From a virus, in the IMG/VR virus record IMGVR_UViG_3300009180_002134, positions 1 to 54,578 of that record: DNA of 54,578 nt; one strand, 5' to 3'. This document shows positions 25,001 through 37,600 of the stretch, piece by piece (position 1 is the first letter of the stretch; every line of letters starts with the position of its first letter). A model generated the notes under the pieces. It was not told the origin of the DNA, made no database searches, and was given only the letters and a program-made list of their open reading frames with translations. Made by a program: the position numbers and the translations under genes.

Positions 25001-25647
25001 GCATTTTTAATATCCCATAAGGTTTGTGTATATCTATGTATTTCTTCATGTAAAACAACTTCTTCATAAAAATCTTGTCTATCTTTTCTGTTTTGAATAA
25101 CAAGTTTTATATTGTTTAGATCTATTGCAACATCTGTAATCACATTACCTTCTGAATCTACATCTGAATAAGCAAGACCTCCAGAATCCAATTTAGTATT
25201 TGCTATTCTTGTTTCTAATCCTTTTCCATATTTGCTGAGAATAGCTGCAACTTTACTTAATCTACTATTACTATTAGCAATTTTATCAAATTCTTCTTTA
25301 GAATTTAGTTCAGCTTTTTTTACAGTAGATTCTGGAGGAGCAGCCACTGTCTTAGTGGGCTTTGTAAACTCAACAGCTGTACTACTTGTAATAAACTTCA
25401 TAACAGAAGAAGCATATGGTTCATTGTTAGCATCTATCAATCCATTAACCTCTCCATTTTCAAAATCACCAAAGTAGTTTTTAAAAGGAGGTGTATAAGC
25501 TAATAAATACATATCTACAGCAACTTCTTCGTCTCCCTTTACATCAGGAAGAGCTAAGATGTCACTGTATAATTTAGACTCTTCTCCGTTAGGAGCTAAC
25601 ACTCTATCCACTTTACCATCTTCATTTCTAAATATACTACACGTCAT
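19063..25647 (-). CDS. Giant polyvalent protein: metallopeptidase-like, ADP-ribosyltransferase-like and nuclease-like domains
   Basis: This 2,194-residue protein is the last gene of the giant block. Domains in order: a zincin-like region with H200-E-E-I-H204; a region (~380-550) that resembles the phage polyvalent ADP-ribosyltransferase fold (V-Y-K-G-G-T, then G-I-F-F-T-D-D, ending V-F-E-P-E-Q-I); a second zincin-like region with H631-E-Y-L-H635; and a PD-(D/E)XK-like nuclease with G-S-L-D930-I-L and K-D944-L-K946. A long charged helical region with coiled coil (~1600-1680) follows. The C-terminus has a hydrophobic segment near 2060-2080. Polyvalent proteins are known as packaged proteins injected with phage DNA to act on the host; the delivered role here is inferred. 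It starts ten bases after the RNA polymerase gene. Confidence 0.7.
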   Translation of the reverse strand: MTCSIFRNEDGKVDRVLAPNGEESKLYSDILALPDVKGDEEVAVDMYLLAYTPPFKNYFGDFENGEVNGLIDANNEPYASSVMKFITSSTAVEFTKPTKTVAAPPESTVKKAELNSKEEFDKIANSNSRLSKVAAILSKYGKGLETRIANTKLDSGGLAYSDVDSEGNVITDVAIDLNNIKLVIQNRKDRQDFYEEVVLHEEIHRYTQTLWDIKNALIDKSNWKKGLEQVGLTSSEINFIEEVEELYKQYLENKIDDVDFDQPNNDIKEFITYGLTNSEFIKSLEKIKVNNVSILDRIINALTKLFGGNVNIKNALEKSFETFMSNESLIRDSLIQTDYFKTTTVKPGVEEVFNSNPELASIGTAEQYSAYLDSIFPDSQVKGIVYKGGTGEKTNQKSEELGIFFTDDKNAANIYAVKYKGDEFDDSIIQGIVKKFGLNPTIEQIKSEITFFEKMGATKEQIEKDAKKFQSYILNNKGTSEQAILNIKNPKNLTVKEWFDNYDNSSKLKENSDGLLLKGGKQSNNRMYDAGENQIVVFEPEQIHILGSKQDIEGFKKFAETAPKFQKDTPTDIPVVESLANVRKVLDRLKQKFGVDYVIVNEPNSDWKGKFQNGKVYINAAKEITKDTPFHEYLHPFVQVLKKENPSLYNKLLTDLQSIDEGLAEIQNVKQSTGYSSLTEEEILEEALVSYIGKLASGNISSKGDVVESKEAGIRQSVLSQFKNWLRKMFNKLFSIKLSELELTNSLQDIANMVSMSESRINLTGLKASRKANYQLDPRTRTFKEKIRAKANDLQKRIIDEIYFEPKTGEEDPGRVVLEEKSHIYMHTKTGQVYKSTTMAIKGEMNDPDGKYELNRLFGNHFDKTLQNIVEGKTFEEAKSDMTDAVSEDISRRAYDALKGIVIGLTSDGSIIIPQFVVSDPTSGIAGSLDILVVKPNGEMFIKDLKVSKTKSTSQEYLNTPHPVNQGSMLMGEKITTQQQHGIQVAVYKRLAEISGLPISGTSTIHFHLELEGLGDQQKIKDFEIEDEQQHLPSSNESFVNRIVPTKPGKNKVAGFRKALGQNNPANDDNFLDEKEEMPEEIPADVQAQLMATIENYSVKLRKRMEYLKNLNQTRFDAFSEESKEAAIDKISEVLALVEIKKVGEPNMAFGKLLNYTKDTLDSLYKYMNKQSNLNSDAFIDVVLEAEKFVESYRDIASIPEIGLGSQDQYALMRSVQSRLNAVKAEINPALETYVKNLIRQKVDATLSEEELTNLLREGYDINLIDLNASDMQNTKEKLLAIAANLYMEANQKAKNKQDLFEARIKTAGNKLASALGTKKIDFSFMLNFDAEGNFTGRYLQAVGQRYYDIKRQVYALLKNKDGEDMEYIEIPDMTKATPEQLAHNIEVRKIKEKIQEFRQAEQLDGKNQIISGEHHRYSIEFINERAKYETPNGQALQNGFLKWTKKIGVSDEAYRKYIDKWYDKREYLGAKMDNGEFKGRVEKSSSYFPKSKCIEIKEITNDGRDMRDPRYVTLMNAKSSEEVAKKEFYHIFVEEMKAGLEQIPLDQQQKLLGKVARVADNYISSAKRKGSSHFKAVTKGVRKWFDFSPKMHSTQRLTDDDGVPVDNLPILYTNNARNEKRIASIEQKIKELKDQYIIAKALTSEEYEAELKKLQLSLAIENSKIDYNDINTDLVENLIAFRSMTEKYEQMSNIEGSLLAISKIVEKKKYYQSTSEDKKFVSKGVDSKDIYKAEGESRAYVRMKKWFKMVYYNNDEYDYSQFAQVAKKLQNITSLKGIGFNIFGGINNYAMGRINNAIEAYGGVYYDRKPYFRAVGEYNKDYMPGAMKRLGSSNEGAYKIDKHYSKYEAIVSYFRMVRKNQENSGRVDAGLITEAAYIFQETGEYNVQSKTGMAIVMGDKFQLTHNQTGETLSIYDAFTFDEQKNELTLKPGFELPEDLRTKVTNYVYEVNKQIHGNYAWEDRMVLQQHALGELGAQFHKWIVPLAKARFQNRYDNVVLGTIEGRYRTFYNVMKHVYKTEQGFLAKTTGMLGAFIPGSRTYKNMDEIQVKNMYKNLAELGFFMASVIAAQLFKLLASGLDDDDEEVKRLVNFLIYQQTRQQNEIKTFIPILGISEQFQMLKSPIASAGTLRDYGEVIAAAFTLPFPPYNKNYYERGPYDGQLKLWKQTKDVVPALNILNRWESFETVSNFYIR

Positions 25648-25657
25648 AATTTATTTT

Positions 25658-28600
25658 TTATTTAGGGGTACAACCGTTATCTTTTTCGTCTTTCTTAGCA
25701 GCTATATCTTTTCTATACTTTTCCAATGCTTTAGCAACATCACTTTGAGCTGGCTGATCTGATACATCTATATCACCAAAATCTTGATTTTCAGGAGATG
25801 TTGTTTCTATATCTTCCATTCCAGCAAAAGGATTATTCATTGCTGTTGATGATGCAATAGTTCCTCCACGATCTTCATCTTCTTTTATTCTCATTTTATA
25901 TAACTCTTCTGCTGTTTTAGCTGTAGTTTCATATAAAACTTTTTTACCTCCCACTGTTTTATAAAACTGCAATTTATCACCAACAAATTCAGTATCAATA
26001 CCATATTCATTTTGAAGCTCATACACAAAATTTTGAAGTCCTAAAGGATTTCCTCCCATGTCTATGTCTGAATAATCATCATTATAATCTATATCATCAA
26101 GATCAAATGTCTTTTTATTTTTACCAAATCTTTCTCTTAAAACAACATTGGTTGGTGTTTCTCCAGTTAGACCTGCTAATTTCCATTGATTTCTTGAGCC
26201 TACAAGATCAAACTTCTCATATACAGCAGCTGATCCTAATGCTAAATTATCACCTGGTTTTAATATAAAGTTACCAATTCCTGGTGACTTTTGATCATCT
26301 TTTTCTTTACTTACAGATTTTAATTTGTAATAAGTCTCTGTATAACCATTAAACTGATCACCAGTTTTAATCATTAATGTATATGGTAGTTGAATATAAT
26401 ATCTATTTTTACCATTTTCATCTGGTTCATTTACTATACTAAAACCTAAAGCTTCTAATAAATCCTGGTTGTAGTTCATTTTTTCTAATTCAGTTTCACT
26501 AAACGTACCAGTGTTTATCATTTCCACCATACTTCCATATCCATTTTCATCTATCAACCACTGAATTTCTTTTTCACGGATACCACCAAACATATCTATT
26601 TTAATATTTTTACCATCAGTTAAAAATATCTTAGGAGTATATCCTTTTATAGTGTCAGGTTTTACAACTTGATCTAAATCTTTTTTCTCAAGAGAACTCT
26701 TAACTCTTCTAATACTAAATGCATTATTGGTATTAGTAGTGTAAAGTTTAGTAAATTCATTAAACACTTCTAATGCAGTTGCTCCAAAAGTTTCTTTATA
26801 AGTGACATTATCATCAACCAAGCCATCTTCTTTTAAAACAGTGTGAGCTTGTTTTGTAGCATCTAATAACTCTTTGAACATAGCTGGAGGCATATATCTT
26901 ATAAAACTACCACTCTTGTACTGACCACCGTCCTTTACAAGAAGATAGTTAAACAATGTATAAACCATTGGTCTGGTTTTGTGATTAGAATACATCTCTA
27001 AGAAACTATCTTTCAACTTATTTATTTCAAGTTGTCCTAGCTTAGCCCATGTATTAATCTCCACCATATTTATACCACCTCTATTTTTAGGGTTTACAAA
27101 CTGCTTATCTGCAGAAATATCCGTTAACATTACAGGAATAATGTTCAAGAATTGTTTAGCAAAATAGTTACCCTTTCCATCATTTGTTTCTTTTAATTCT
27201 TCACGGATGGCTCTTACAGTGTCTATAATATCTTTAAAGCCTTCACCACGTTGAACAGCTGATGCATCATATATTAAAGCATTAGTAAGACCAGCTAACT
27301 TAGTGCTTTTACCATTCACTTTTAAATATTGAATGTAAGCTTTCATTCCCAAGTAAGAAATAAGATCACGTTTTAATTGTATATTAAACTTCTCTTTTTC
27401 TTTATTGTTAACTCTTAGATTAGCTAATACAGTTTCCTTCAATCTTTTGTACATGTAAGATTTTTCAATCATTACACTTTTTTGAAGCTCTTGTATTTGA
27501 TTTTTTATTCTTAAATAGTTAGCTGTAATTCTATGATGTGGTTTACTTTCTTCCACCCCTGTCAATACTTGACGTAAATCAAAAGGAATATTTGTTTTAA
27601 CAAACTCTTCATCAGTAAGATTTAATCCAAGCAATTTTTCTTTGTCTTCAATCTTATCTATATTTTCATTACTTGTACCAAGACCCTTACTTAATTTCAA
27701 CACTTGAGACACTGCAGAAAAATACTTAGTTTGATTATAAAACTGTAAGAAACTTGAGAACACTGAATAGTCAGCACTTGCATTTCCACCTTCAGATTTA
27801 ATATTCTTTTCTAAAAGATCTGTAGTGATAGGGAACATACCTTTATCCTCTCCTCTTTTTTTAGAAAGTTCTTCTAATAATTCATCTCCCACTTTACTTT
27901 TATAAATCTCCTCTTCTTTAGCTGTTTTAATATTTTTATTAGTGATTGCAATTCTTTTATAAAATTCTCTCACTGATGGTTGCAAGTTAAACATCAAAGC
28001 TGTTTCTAATGAAACACCTAATGCCACCATATTTGAAACTACATCAATAGCATTTATATTAAGACCAAGTCTAGCAGCCAAACGTTCTTTAGCATTATCC
28101 GTCATAGCTGATACTATAGCAGAAATATTATAGAATACACGTTTACCATCGTAAGTTTGAGTTTCATTATTCCAGGCTCTACTATTTTCATATGTATCAA
28201 ACTCATGACCATCTATTGTTAAAGCATACATTGCTTCACCTTTAGCATTAAGTTTTCTAAGCTTGGTTTGTTTGTAGAAAGAATTCATTAAAGCTGCTGT
28301 TAGCATAGAGTTTACAGCTGGTCCAATGCCGCTAGCACCTTCTTTATTGTTTTTAAAAGATCTAATCATACCTCTTATAGAATCAACATCAACAGTTCCT
28401 TCTATAAGAACATCACCAAGAACTTTAAATTTATCAATAAATGTATTTACAGCATCTAATAATGGTTGAACTTCAGCAACTTGGAAAGCCACCGGAGTTT
28501 CTCCTTCTTTAGCTTTCACCATTCCATCATTGTTCAACAATTTAATCTTAGCATCTAAGATTCTATTGTTAAGAACACCATTATTAGGTTCACCGTATTC

Positions 28601-31600
28601 TTTAACATATTTAGCATATTCTGCAGGAGATGATGGAAGTTTCAGTTCTTGTAGAGCTCTAATCTCTAACAAGTTTCTAGCTGAAACAGCTGGTGATAAA
28701 AGATCATGAAAAAGATCTTCTATATTATCATACTTTTCATCTTCATATTCATCATCATAACTATCAGCATCATTTTCATTAACAGCAGCATTCTCAAGCT
28801 CTCTCATTTTAGCTTTAAACACCTTATCTTTTTTAGATAGATAGTGAACATATTCTACAAATCTATCTTCTATAGTTTTTGCAGTTCCATAAGGAATACG
28901 TTTGTTATCCTTTGTATAGGAATCTACAATATGCATGTATAATTTATCCACGTCAAAATCGGCACCAGATATCTCAATAAGTTCATGAGGAAACACTCCT
29001 ATAGAACCGTAATGAGCTGGTAAAAAGTCTACTAGTTTTAATGTAATAGCACTATGTTTATCCTGAGATGGAATACGTACACCAAATGCTCTTAATGTAT
29101 CATCAGAAAGTGTTCCGTCAGCATTATATTGAACCATGTGTTCTTTAAAATGTGGAGGTATCATAAACTCAGTGAAGTATCCTATGATATTTCCTTTCTT
29201 GTCGTACTCTGGAACATTATGTCTAAGGTCATCTATATAAAGATCTCCAATAGAAAGTCCTTCAAACTCTCTATCTAATTCATTATTCCATTTTTTAGCA
29301 TTTCTTGCTTCAGATAATAAAGCTGCATCTTTTTCATACTTTCTTCTGGTGATAACTTCCCAACGTTTTGGTTGTCCATTCTCATCAAGTTCAATCACTC
29401 TTTTAACCACTTGTGATCCCCAGTTAGATACAAGGGTGAGAGCATGTCCTGGAACTTTTTCACTCATCACTCCTTTAGAAAAGTAGGCTAAGAACAATTG
29501 TGTAAACTTATCCAACAACATAGGATGGTTAAGATCATATACAGGAGTTAGTTCACCGGTCTTTTCATTTTTTAATGGAGTGAAAAATTCAATAGTTTGT
29601 GGATCAGCTCCTATAGAAGCTAATGTTTTAACAGCATTTTCTAAAAACTTACCAAGTTTTGGTTCAATTTGACCTTGTTTTAAACTTTTTCCAAGTTCTC
29701 TAAATGCTCCTTTAATATCAAATATTTCATCACGAGCTTTGAAATAGTTATTTTTAACCCTTTGCTCTGTATCAGATAGATATTCATCAATAACTTCCCC
29801 AAGTTTTATTGTTTCACCTCTGAAATTTACTTCAAGATCTCTATACTGTTCAGATATAATAGATTGTTTAGCCTGTGTAGGATCTGTTATTTCTAATTTG
29901 TTAGAAGGGTTTTCTAACTGAAGTCTCCAAAATCTATTATCATGTTCAATAAAGTTTTTATCTTCTATTGCACCAACACTATCAGCTATATTAACTTTTT
30001 TACCTTTAGAGGCTGACTTAGGAATACCGAATGCAATAGTTTGATTACGTCCTTCAAACTCTTCTAATGTTTCTCTAAGTTTATGAAGCTCTTCCATTCC
30101 AGGTCTTGGTCCACGATCTTTCATACTAGTATATTCTTTTGTAAGAATAATACCAGATGTCTTTACAATTTTTTGACCATCACCATAAACAAGTTTAATA
30201 GAATTGGTTTGAGCATTAAACTGTATTGAACCACCTCTTCTTTTTTGTTTACCGTTTACATCAGTGTAAACATCTCCAAATATATCACCTACACTAACAC
30301 TTTGACCTCTTTCTATTTTATCTAAAAGATCTGCTTGAGCTGCATTTAATTTACCAAGTCCAAATAATGTATATCTAAGTCCTTTAACAGACATGTACAT
30401 CTGAGCATCTGCTTTCTCTTTATTTTTACCAGCAAACTTCCCTTTGTACATAGGATCATTGAATGTAACTACATGAGATGTTTTATTAGTATGGTTGATA
30501 CCTAATTCAGGAGCTGTAATTATAGAAGAAATATCAGAACCCATTGCATTTCTTACTACATTACGTTTAACTTCATCCACACCACCATCATCTTTAAAGT
30601 TTTCTGCTACGTCATTTGCAAACAACTGATTAACTGAAAGAGCATTAATGTAATTACTTAATAAAATCTGAGCCATGTTAAACTCAGGATTGGTACTTAA
30701 ATTAGTATGTTGATTTCTTTCTGTATCAACTTTATTGTCTATTTTATGACCACTAAATAAAGTGCTACTTAACAACTTACTTCTTAGTTCACCTTTAGAA
30801 TCTTCATATATTATACCCAGATCTGTAAGATCTGTTAAAAGACCATCCACTTGACCACCTGGACCAAGCCAATAGTTTTCAATACCATTAAATATTAATT
30901 GTTTTTGATCTGTAGATAGTTCTTCTCCATTTCTTGCAGCCACTTCTAATTCACCCACCATATCACCAAGCATGCTTCTCATCTTGATAAATCTAAGACC
31001 TCTTTCACCACCTTTTGCAGGATCTCCATTATGATAACCTTCTATCACTCCTCTAGGAAAACCATTGTCAATTTCATCTTGAACTCTACCTATACGTTCA
31101 TATTCACGCATCACTTCATTAAACAATGCAGTTTTAGCTACACTTGTAAGTTGAATTGTTTTATTTTTTATTTCAACTGCCTTTACAATAGGAAGGTTAT
31201 TAGCTAAATCCCCTGTGTTTTTTTCTGCTAATACCCCCATTAAAACTGGAGCTGTAGCAAAAGTTTTTGAAGCATTCTCCCCATCTCTTGGGATGGTGTG
31301 TATTGTATTCTTTAAGTATAAATTAAATATTGATAAAGCAAACTCACGATCAGACATACTACCATACGTTACACCTTTATTTTGGTTTACGTTTAGTTTC
31401 TTACCTTCTACATATTTATTATTGTCATTTTTATTTAAAGAAGATTGCTTTAATCCATCAATACGAGCAATCTTAAAGCTTTCAGCTACATACTCAAAGA
31501 ATGGATTGTTAAGAAGGAAGTTTGTTTTTAAGAAAGGATCTTTCTTAAGATTTTCACGGAACTCTTTACTTCTTAATTCCACCCCTCTAATAAGATTAAA

Positions 31601-34600
31601 GGTTGGCATTTGATGACTTTGTACTAATTCTCCACTAGCATTTTTAAATGAAGTGGTAGCCACTTGTTCATCAAAGATGGCATTACCAGCTGCTATAATA
31701 CTTAAACGTCCTATAGCTCCCATTGTATCATCTTCTACATCTTCGTCTTTAGTCTTATCATCTTCCGGAAGACTTTCAGCATCACCATCAAGAAGTTTTG
31801 TTTGAGCTTCAGCATCAATTAGTTTATCTGGATCTACGTTATTTCCAAATGGATTTTTACCAGCTCTAATTACACTATAGATTTCTCTAACAGACTCTTC
31901 AGTAATTGGTTCAATTTCTTCGTATGCTCTTAATAATTTAAAGTTTTCAATATCTGCTGGATTTTCTGGATCCAACACAATACTTTTTAAATAAGAATAT
32001 TTTAAATACAATGGAGATAATGAAATTCCCAAATCATCTTTAAGCCTTGTAATAATAGTTTCTATTTCAGCTTTTAAAGTTTGTTCATTATAATATGTTC
32101 CTTTATTCAAAAGGTTCATTAAACCAGATAATCCTCTGGTTTTATTATCCATGAAATCTAACTGAGATCTTCTATCACTTTTAACTTGTTGATATTGATT
32201 AACAAATAATTCTAAATAAGCATTGTACCAAATACTAAACTGATTTTTTCCAGCTCCTCTTCTGTTAGCTTCCATTATAGTTGTTACACCTTTACCTATA
32301 TCCATGTTCTGAAAGTAGTAATCAACAGAATGCTGCATGAATCCTTTTATAACAGCTTGGAATAATGTAGCTTGTTTTTTATTTCCAATATCTACAAAGT
32401 TTTTGTCTTTGTCATATATAAGATCTACATCTTTAGAAAACTTATTCCAAAACTTATTTGCTTCAGGATTATATTGAGCAAAGATTTCAAATTTCAACAA
32501 CACTTCTTCCTGTGTAGTTGAACCACTAACAGCTTTTAAAAGACCATTATATAGAGTGTTTGCATTAGCAGCTTCTATTAAATGTACACCTGTTAGTTTT
32601 CCATCTTCTGTAACAAATTCACTATTACCAAATTCATCAGTCACCTCATCTACAATAGTGCTAAGATATTGTCTCAATTCTTTAGAAAGAGATCCATATC
32701 CACCAATACTATAAGACTCTTTACGTTTATCTGTTGTAGATCTATCACCAAATTCATCAACATCAGCTTCTTCTTCATCACTAATATCTTTTTCTCTATA
32801 TCCCATTATATCTGTATGAATTTTTACAGAGTCTTTAAGAATTTGACGTAATTCTTCTTGAGTGAAAAGTCTACGTCTAATTTTTATTTTTTCCATAGCC
32901 TTCATATAACTAGATGCCGTAGGGTATCTACTAAGAAAATCTTCAGATTGATAATAAGGATTTATTCTTTCATCATATAAATTAGAATAATCATTTAAAA
33001 TTTCATTTAATATAGTTTCATCATATGTACGTAAATTAGCTTCTCTCATTTTTTTATGATAGATGGCAGCAATAGTTGAAGCTATTACATCACCTTCTGC
33101 TTGACTCAAGTAAATTGGGATACGTTCTCTTTCTCCATCTTCATTGTCAATAACTGTGGTTCCAATTTGTATAGCTTTTAGGGCTGGTTCAGTTATACCA
33201 ATATTCATTGCCTCAGTGAATCTGTTAGGCATGATGTGACTATTTCTAAACTTCCCTTTTTCAATCTTCATGAATAGATTTTCTAAAGGAGATGTTCTAA
33301 GACTTTTAAAGAAATTAGTAATAAGATCAAGCAACCATCTAAAGAAACTTTTATTAACTGGAGATGTTTCGGTTTTGATATTCTTTTTCCACTCTTGAAA
33401 CTTATCAGCCATATACTCCTCATACACTCTTTCTTCAAGTTCTTTATCTGAAAGTCTTGAATAAATTTCAGGAGCACTTTCCAATAGTTCTTTCTTTAAA
33501 GCAGCTATACTTTTACCTTGTTGTAAAAGTTCTTTTTTAGCTATACCATATAGCTGTTCTATTTTAGCATCAGACAATAACATTCTGAATATACCATGGA
33601 AAGCTTCATGATAAGCAGGAGCATATTTACTTAATGCAAGTTTACCAGTTAGTCTTTGATTAAGTTTGTCCATGTGCATATAGAACATACCCACAGTTAT
33701 ACCCTGACCTTTCATATTAGATGAAATCAATTTAAGATCTTCATCAGAAATAAACGCAGGTAGATGTTCTTTCATCCACTTTCTAAACTCAGTGATATCT
33801 AATAAGTCTTCTTGACTAAGATTGTCAGATACTTTCTTAGCTGCACTACCATTTATTACAGCTAATTGTTGATCAATAGCTTTTACTCTTGGATCATTTA
33901 AAAATGCTTCAGAATTATTTATATATTTAAGTCTTTCAGCTTTACCTAATCCTTGTTTTATAAGCTCTCCTTCTATAATGTCAGCTATAGCATATCTTTG
34001 TTCTTCAAGATCTTGCTTTACATCAGCTATATTTCTCTTACCTTCCCTTTCTTCTTTTTCTCTTTTTAAACGATCTTGTTCTTCCTTACGTTTTCTAACC
34101 ATATCAGCCTGAGCCTTTGCTATATCTTCTGGAATATCAATATCTTCTGTAGAAGGAACGTTAGTACCTTTAGCAGCTCCAGTAGTTGTACTACTGTTTG
34201 GTTTGTTATCTGATTTTTTTACATTTAGGGTTACATTACTATTCTTAACTACATCCACTGTAGTGTTAGTTTGTAGTCCACTATATTCTTCAGGTGAAAA
34301 ACTTTCAGATATACTTCTTTTAAAGTTCTTAACAGTCATTCTAAACTCTCTGATTTTACCATTAGTATCTGTTGTAGAAATGGTTTGAAGTCTTCCTTTA
34401 GTTTTTTTAGTACTATCAGCTTTTGCATCATATTCTGCAACAGCTCTATTGATTCTACCTACAAGATCATCAATATCCTTTAAGGCAAGAGGTTTAGTTT
34501 CATCAGCATTAGATTCTTTTAAAACAATAACAGCTTTTTCTGTTTCTTTACCATAAGTAACTACAGCAAATTCCACCCTAACGTCTCCTTGAGGATTAAG

Positions 34601-37600
34601 TGCTAAAGTTACATTCATCCCTCTTTGTCCAGGAACTGTAATATAAATAGTATCACTAATATCTTCATTGATGTCGTTACTAGCAGTTACATCTTTAGCT
34701 TTAGTAAATGGTTTTTTTGTATTTTCATCTATAGCTTCTTCTAAGTTTTCTTCTTTTAATTTCTTAGATCTTTCATTAAACTTTGTAACCAGCTCATTTA
34801 AATCAGCTGTTGGAATTTCAAATGTAGAAAGTTCTATGAATTTTATTTCTCCATTAGGAAGTTCAACTGCAGCTACATATCTACCATAATTTCTTAAACC
34901 ATCTGCTCCATTTTTTTCATATCTAGCTTCTTTAACTCTTTTGTCAATAGCTTCTCTTTGAGTCATTGGAGCATTTGTTCTTACCACTTCATCATCTTGA
35001 TACATCATATTACCAAGATGTTTAGTTCTTCTATCTATGATGTAAACAAACCCATCAATTGTTTTATATTTAAGATCATTTAATGTAGGAGGAGTTTGTC
35101 CTTTCTTTACATAAGAATATTCTCCAGATGATACATCAAGATAAAATAATGATTTAAGTTGTTCTGGAGATAGTGTTACACTATCCATTCCAGCTTTTAA
35201 TTCATTTATTAAAACACCATGTATTTCTCTACTTCTCTGTTGATTCTTTTTAAACCAGTCAAATTCATTATTTACATTCTTATCTTGAGAATCAAAGATT
35301 TGTTGGAATCTATCTTTGGTGATACTTGACATATCAGTAGGTTGACCATTATCATTTAAATACGTATACTGATTGTAGTATGGAAAGTATCCTATAGGTT
35401 GACCATTATATATTAATGCTATTGTATATGGTTCACCATTAACTCTAAGATGTTTATTTTCATTATTTCCTTCTTTATCAGCTGCTAATTTAGAAGGAGT
35501 TATTGTTTTATTTTTTGTTATAGATATAGACATTCCAGCAAGTAGTTGAGCAGCTGGAGTGTTTAATAATAAATTAGATAATCTTTCTTCAGCTTCTTCA
35601 CGTTTTTCACCACTTTCTCTATTAACATGAGGATATATTTTTACTAATTCATTGTTTCTTACAAGTCTGAATGCATTTGGATTATCTGGTGTTACAGCTT
35701 TTTCAACTTCTGATTCCAGTCTCCATCCGTTAAGATTTTCTTTTATTGGTCTTGATGTAGATGTAGAACCATTAGTTATTTCAGCAACTGTAATTTGTTT
35801 AATACCACCCACTTCTTCAACTTCACCTTTAGTAAGCACCTTATATCTTCTACCTTTATCATCTAATAATACAGTGCCTTGTTTAATAGTTTTACCACCA
35901 AATGAAAATTCACTATTATCTTTTTTAACTTGTGCTTGTAATGCTTCATATATAGATTTAGCTTTAGCATAATCTTCATATAAAATATTATATTCATAGT
36001 CAGGATAGTCTTTGCTATCTAATTTTATATTTGTAATAAATGCACCATTTTTATCTACTATGAGATAAACAGTTGTACCTGTTTCAATATCAGGTAGTTC
36101 TATAAGATAGATGCCATTACTCATTTCTTTCACTATAGCATTTGAATCAAGCCCTGAAGGAACTGCTGGATATTGTTCTTCTCCAGTTTCTTCTTTTTCC
36201 TTTTGTTCTTTTTTGAATACAGCATCAAGATCATCAGCTATAGTTTGAGCTTCATCTAAAGTTTCAATATCTTTAGCTACTACAGTTCCTTTTGAACTAA
36301 CTACACTAAACTTACCATCTTCTTGTGGAGTCACTTTATGAGAAAGTTCTGGCTCATCATCCTCTTTTAAAGGAGGTTTACCTTGTGCTTCTCTAATCAT
36401 TTCCTCAAGATGTTCAGCTAACATTTTTTCTCCAGTAGCTTGCATAGCATCCATAAGTCTTCTATGAATATTTACAAACTGTATGGGATTTGCCATAATG
36501 TTATAAGCATCAATGTATTCTTTATTATCTGTATTCAAGTCCATGTAATCAATAAGACTTTCATAAATCTCTTGAACATCATCAGTCTTAAGTGTTATAT
36601 CAATCTTAGCTTCTCCATTCTTAGCATTCATGTAATTCTGAAAAGCTTTGATTGCTTTATTAAACTTACGTTTTTCTTTACGTCCCATCAATTTTAATGA
36701 TGGAGAATTTTCTTTCCAAGCTTGTAAAGCTTTTAACTGAGCTTTCTTAGATTTAATAAGATCTTTGGTAGCTTTATCTTTTTTAGGAAGAGCTTCAGCT
36801 GATTTTATTTCTTCTTCTAAAGTTTCAATTTCCAACTCAGTGTTTTCCATAACACCAAGATTTCTAAAAGCACTAGCTGCCGATCCACCTATCACAGGTT
36901 TAGATGCCATATTATTTAGTAAAGCAACAGATCTAAGAGCTGATTGTTTAGCTTTGTAATCTGTAGTAGACATCATTTCTATAGCATCATTCAAAACTCT
37001 TTTAGCCATTAAAGCCACTTTATGTGACTCACTACCTTCTAAATATAAATCTGGTTTTATAAGATCACCATATTTATCTGTAAGAGCTTTCCAGTTTTTA
37101 TGATATTCTACAACGTCATCTGCTATTTTGGTAAAGAACTCTTTTACAGATGCTCTATTAGTTTCATCTGGAGTCATTCCAAATGCTTCTTTAAAATCAT
37201 TGTTTGTCTTGTCATCAAAGGTTTCTCCATATCCTCTAAGTGTATCAATAACAGATTCAACTGTTCCTGTTTTGATAGCTGCAGAAATCATTTTAGCAAA
37301 TCCACTATTCTTATTATTGTGGAATACATAAGCATCTCTATTAGCAATGGCTTCTTCCATATTCTGAGCCACTTTATTTTGAACTTTTACATTAGCTATA
37401 TGTTCAGGAAGAAACTTATTAGGATTTTCATAGAATGCATTTACAGTTTTTACAGCATCTTCTATACCATTTTTACGTTGAGCTCTATCTTTAGCTGATG
37501 TACCAGCATAGTATTTTGTTTTACCAACAACATAGTTAATTGGTGAAAGCAGTCTTCCTGTCAAAGCCCCCATTAAGAATGTTTTCAATCCTTGAACATT

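Noticed and set aside
31215-31613. 132-codon plus-strand frame inside the RNA polymerase-like gene
   Set aside because: It is an antisense shadow. The minus frame is unbroken for 13.5 kb. Similar frames at 35652-35972 and 37100-37498 were rejected for the same reason.
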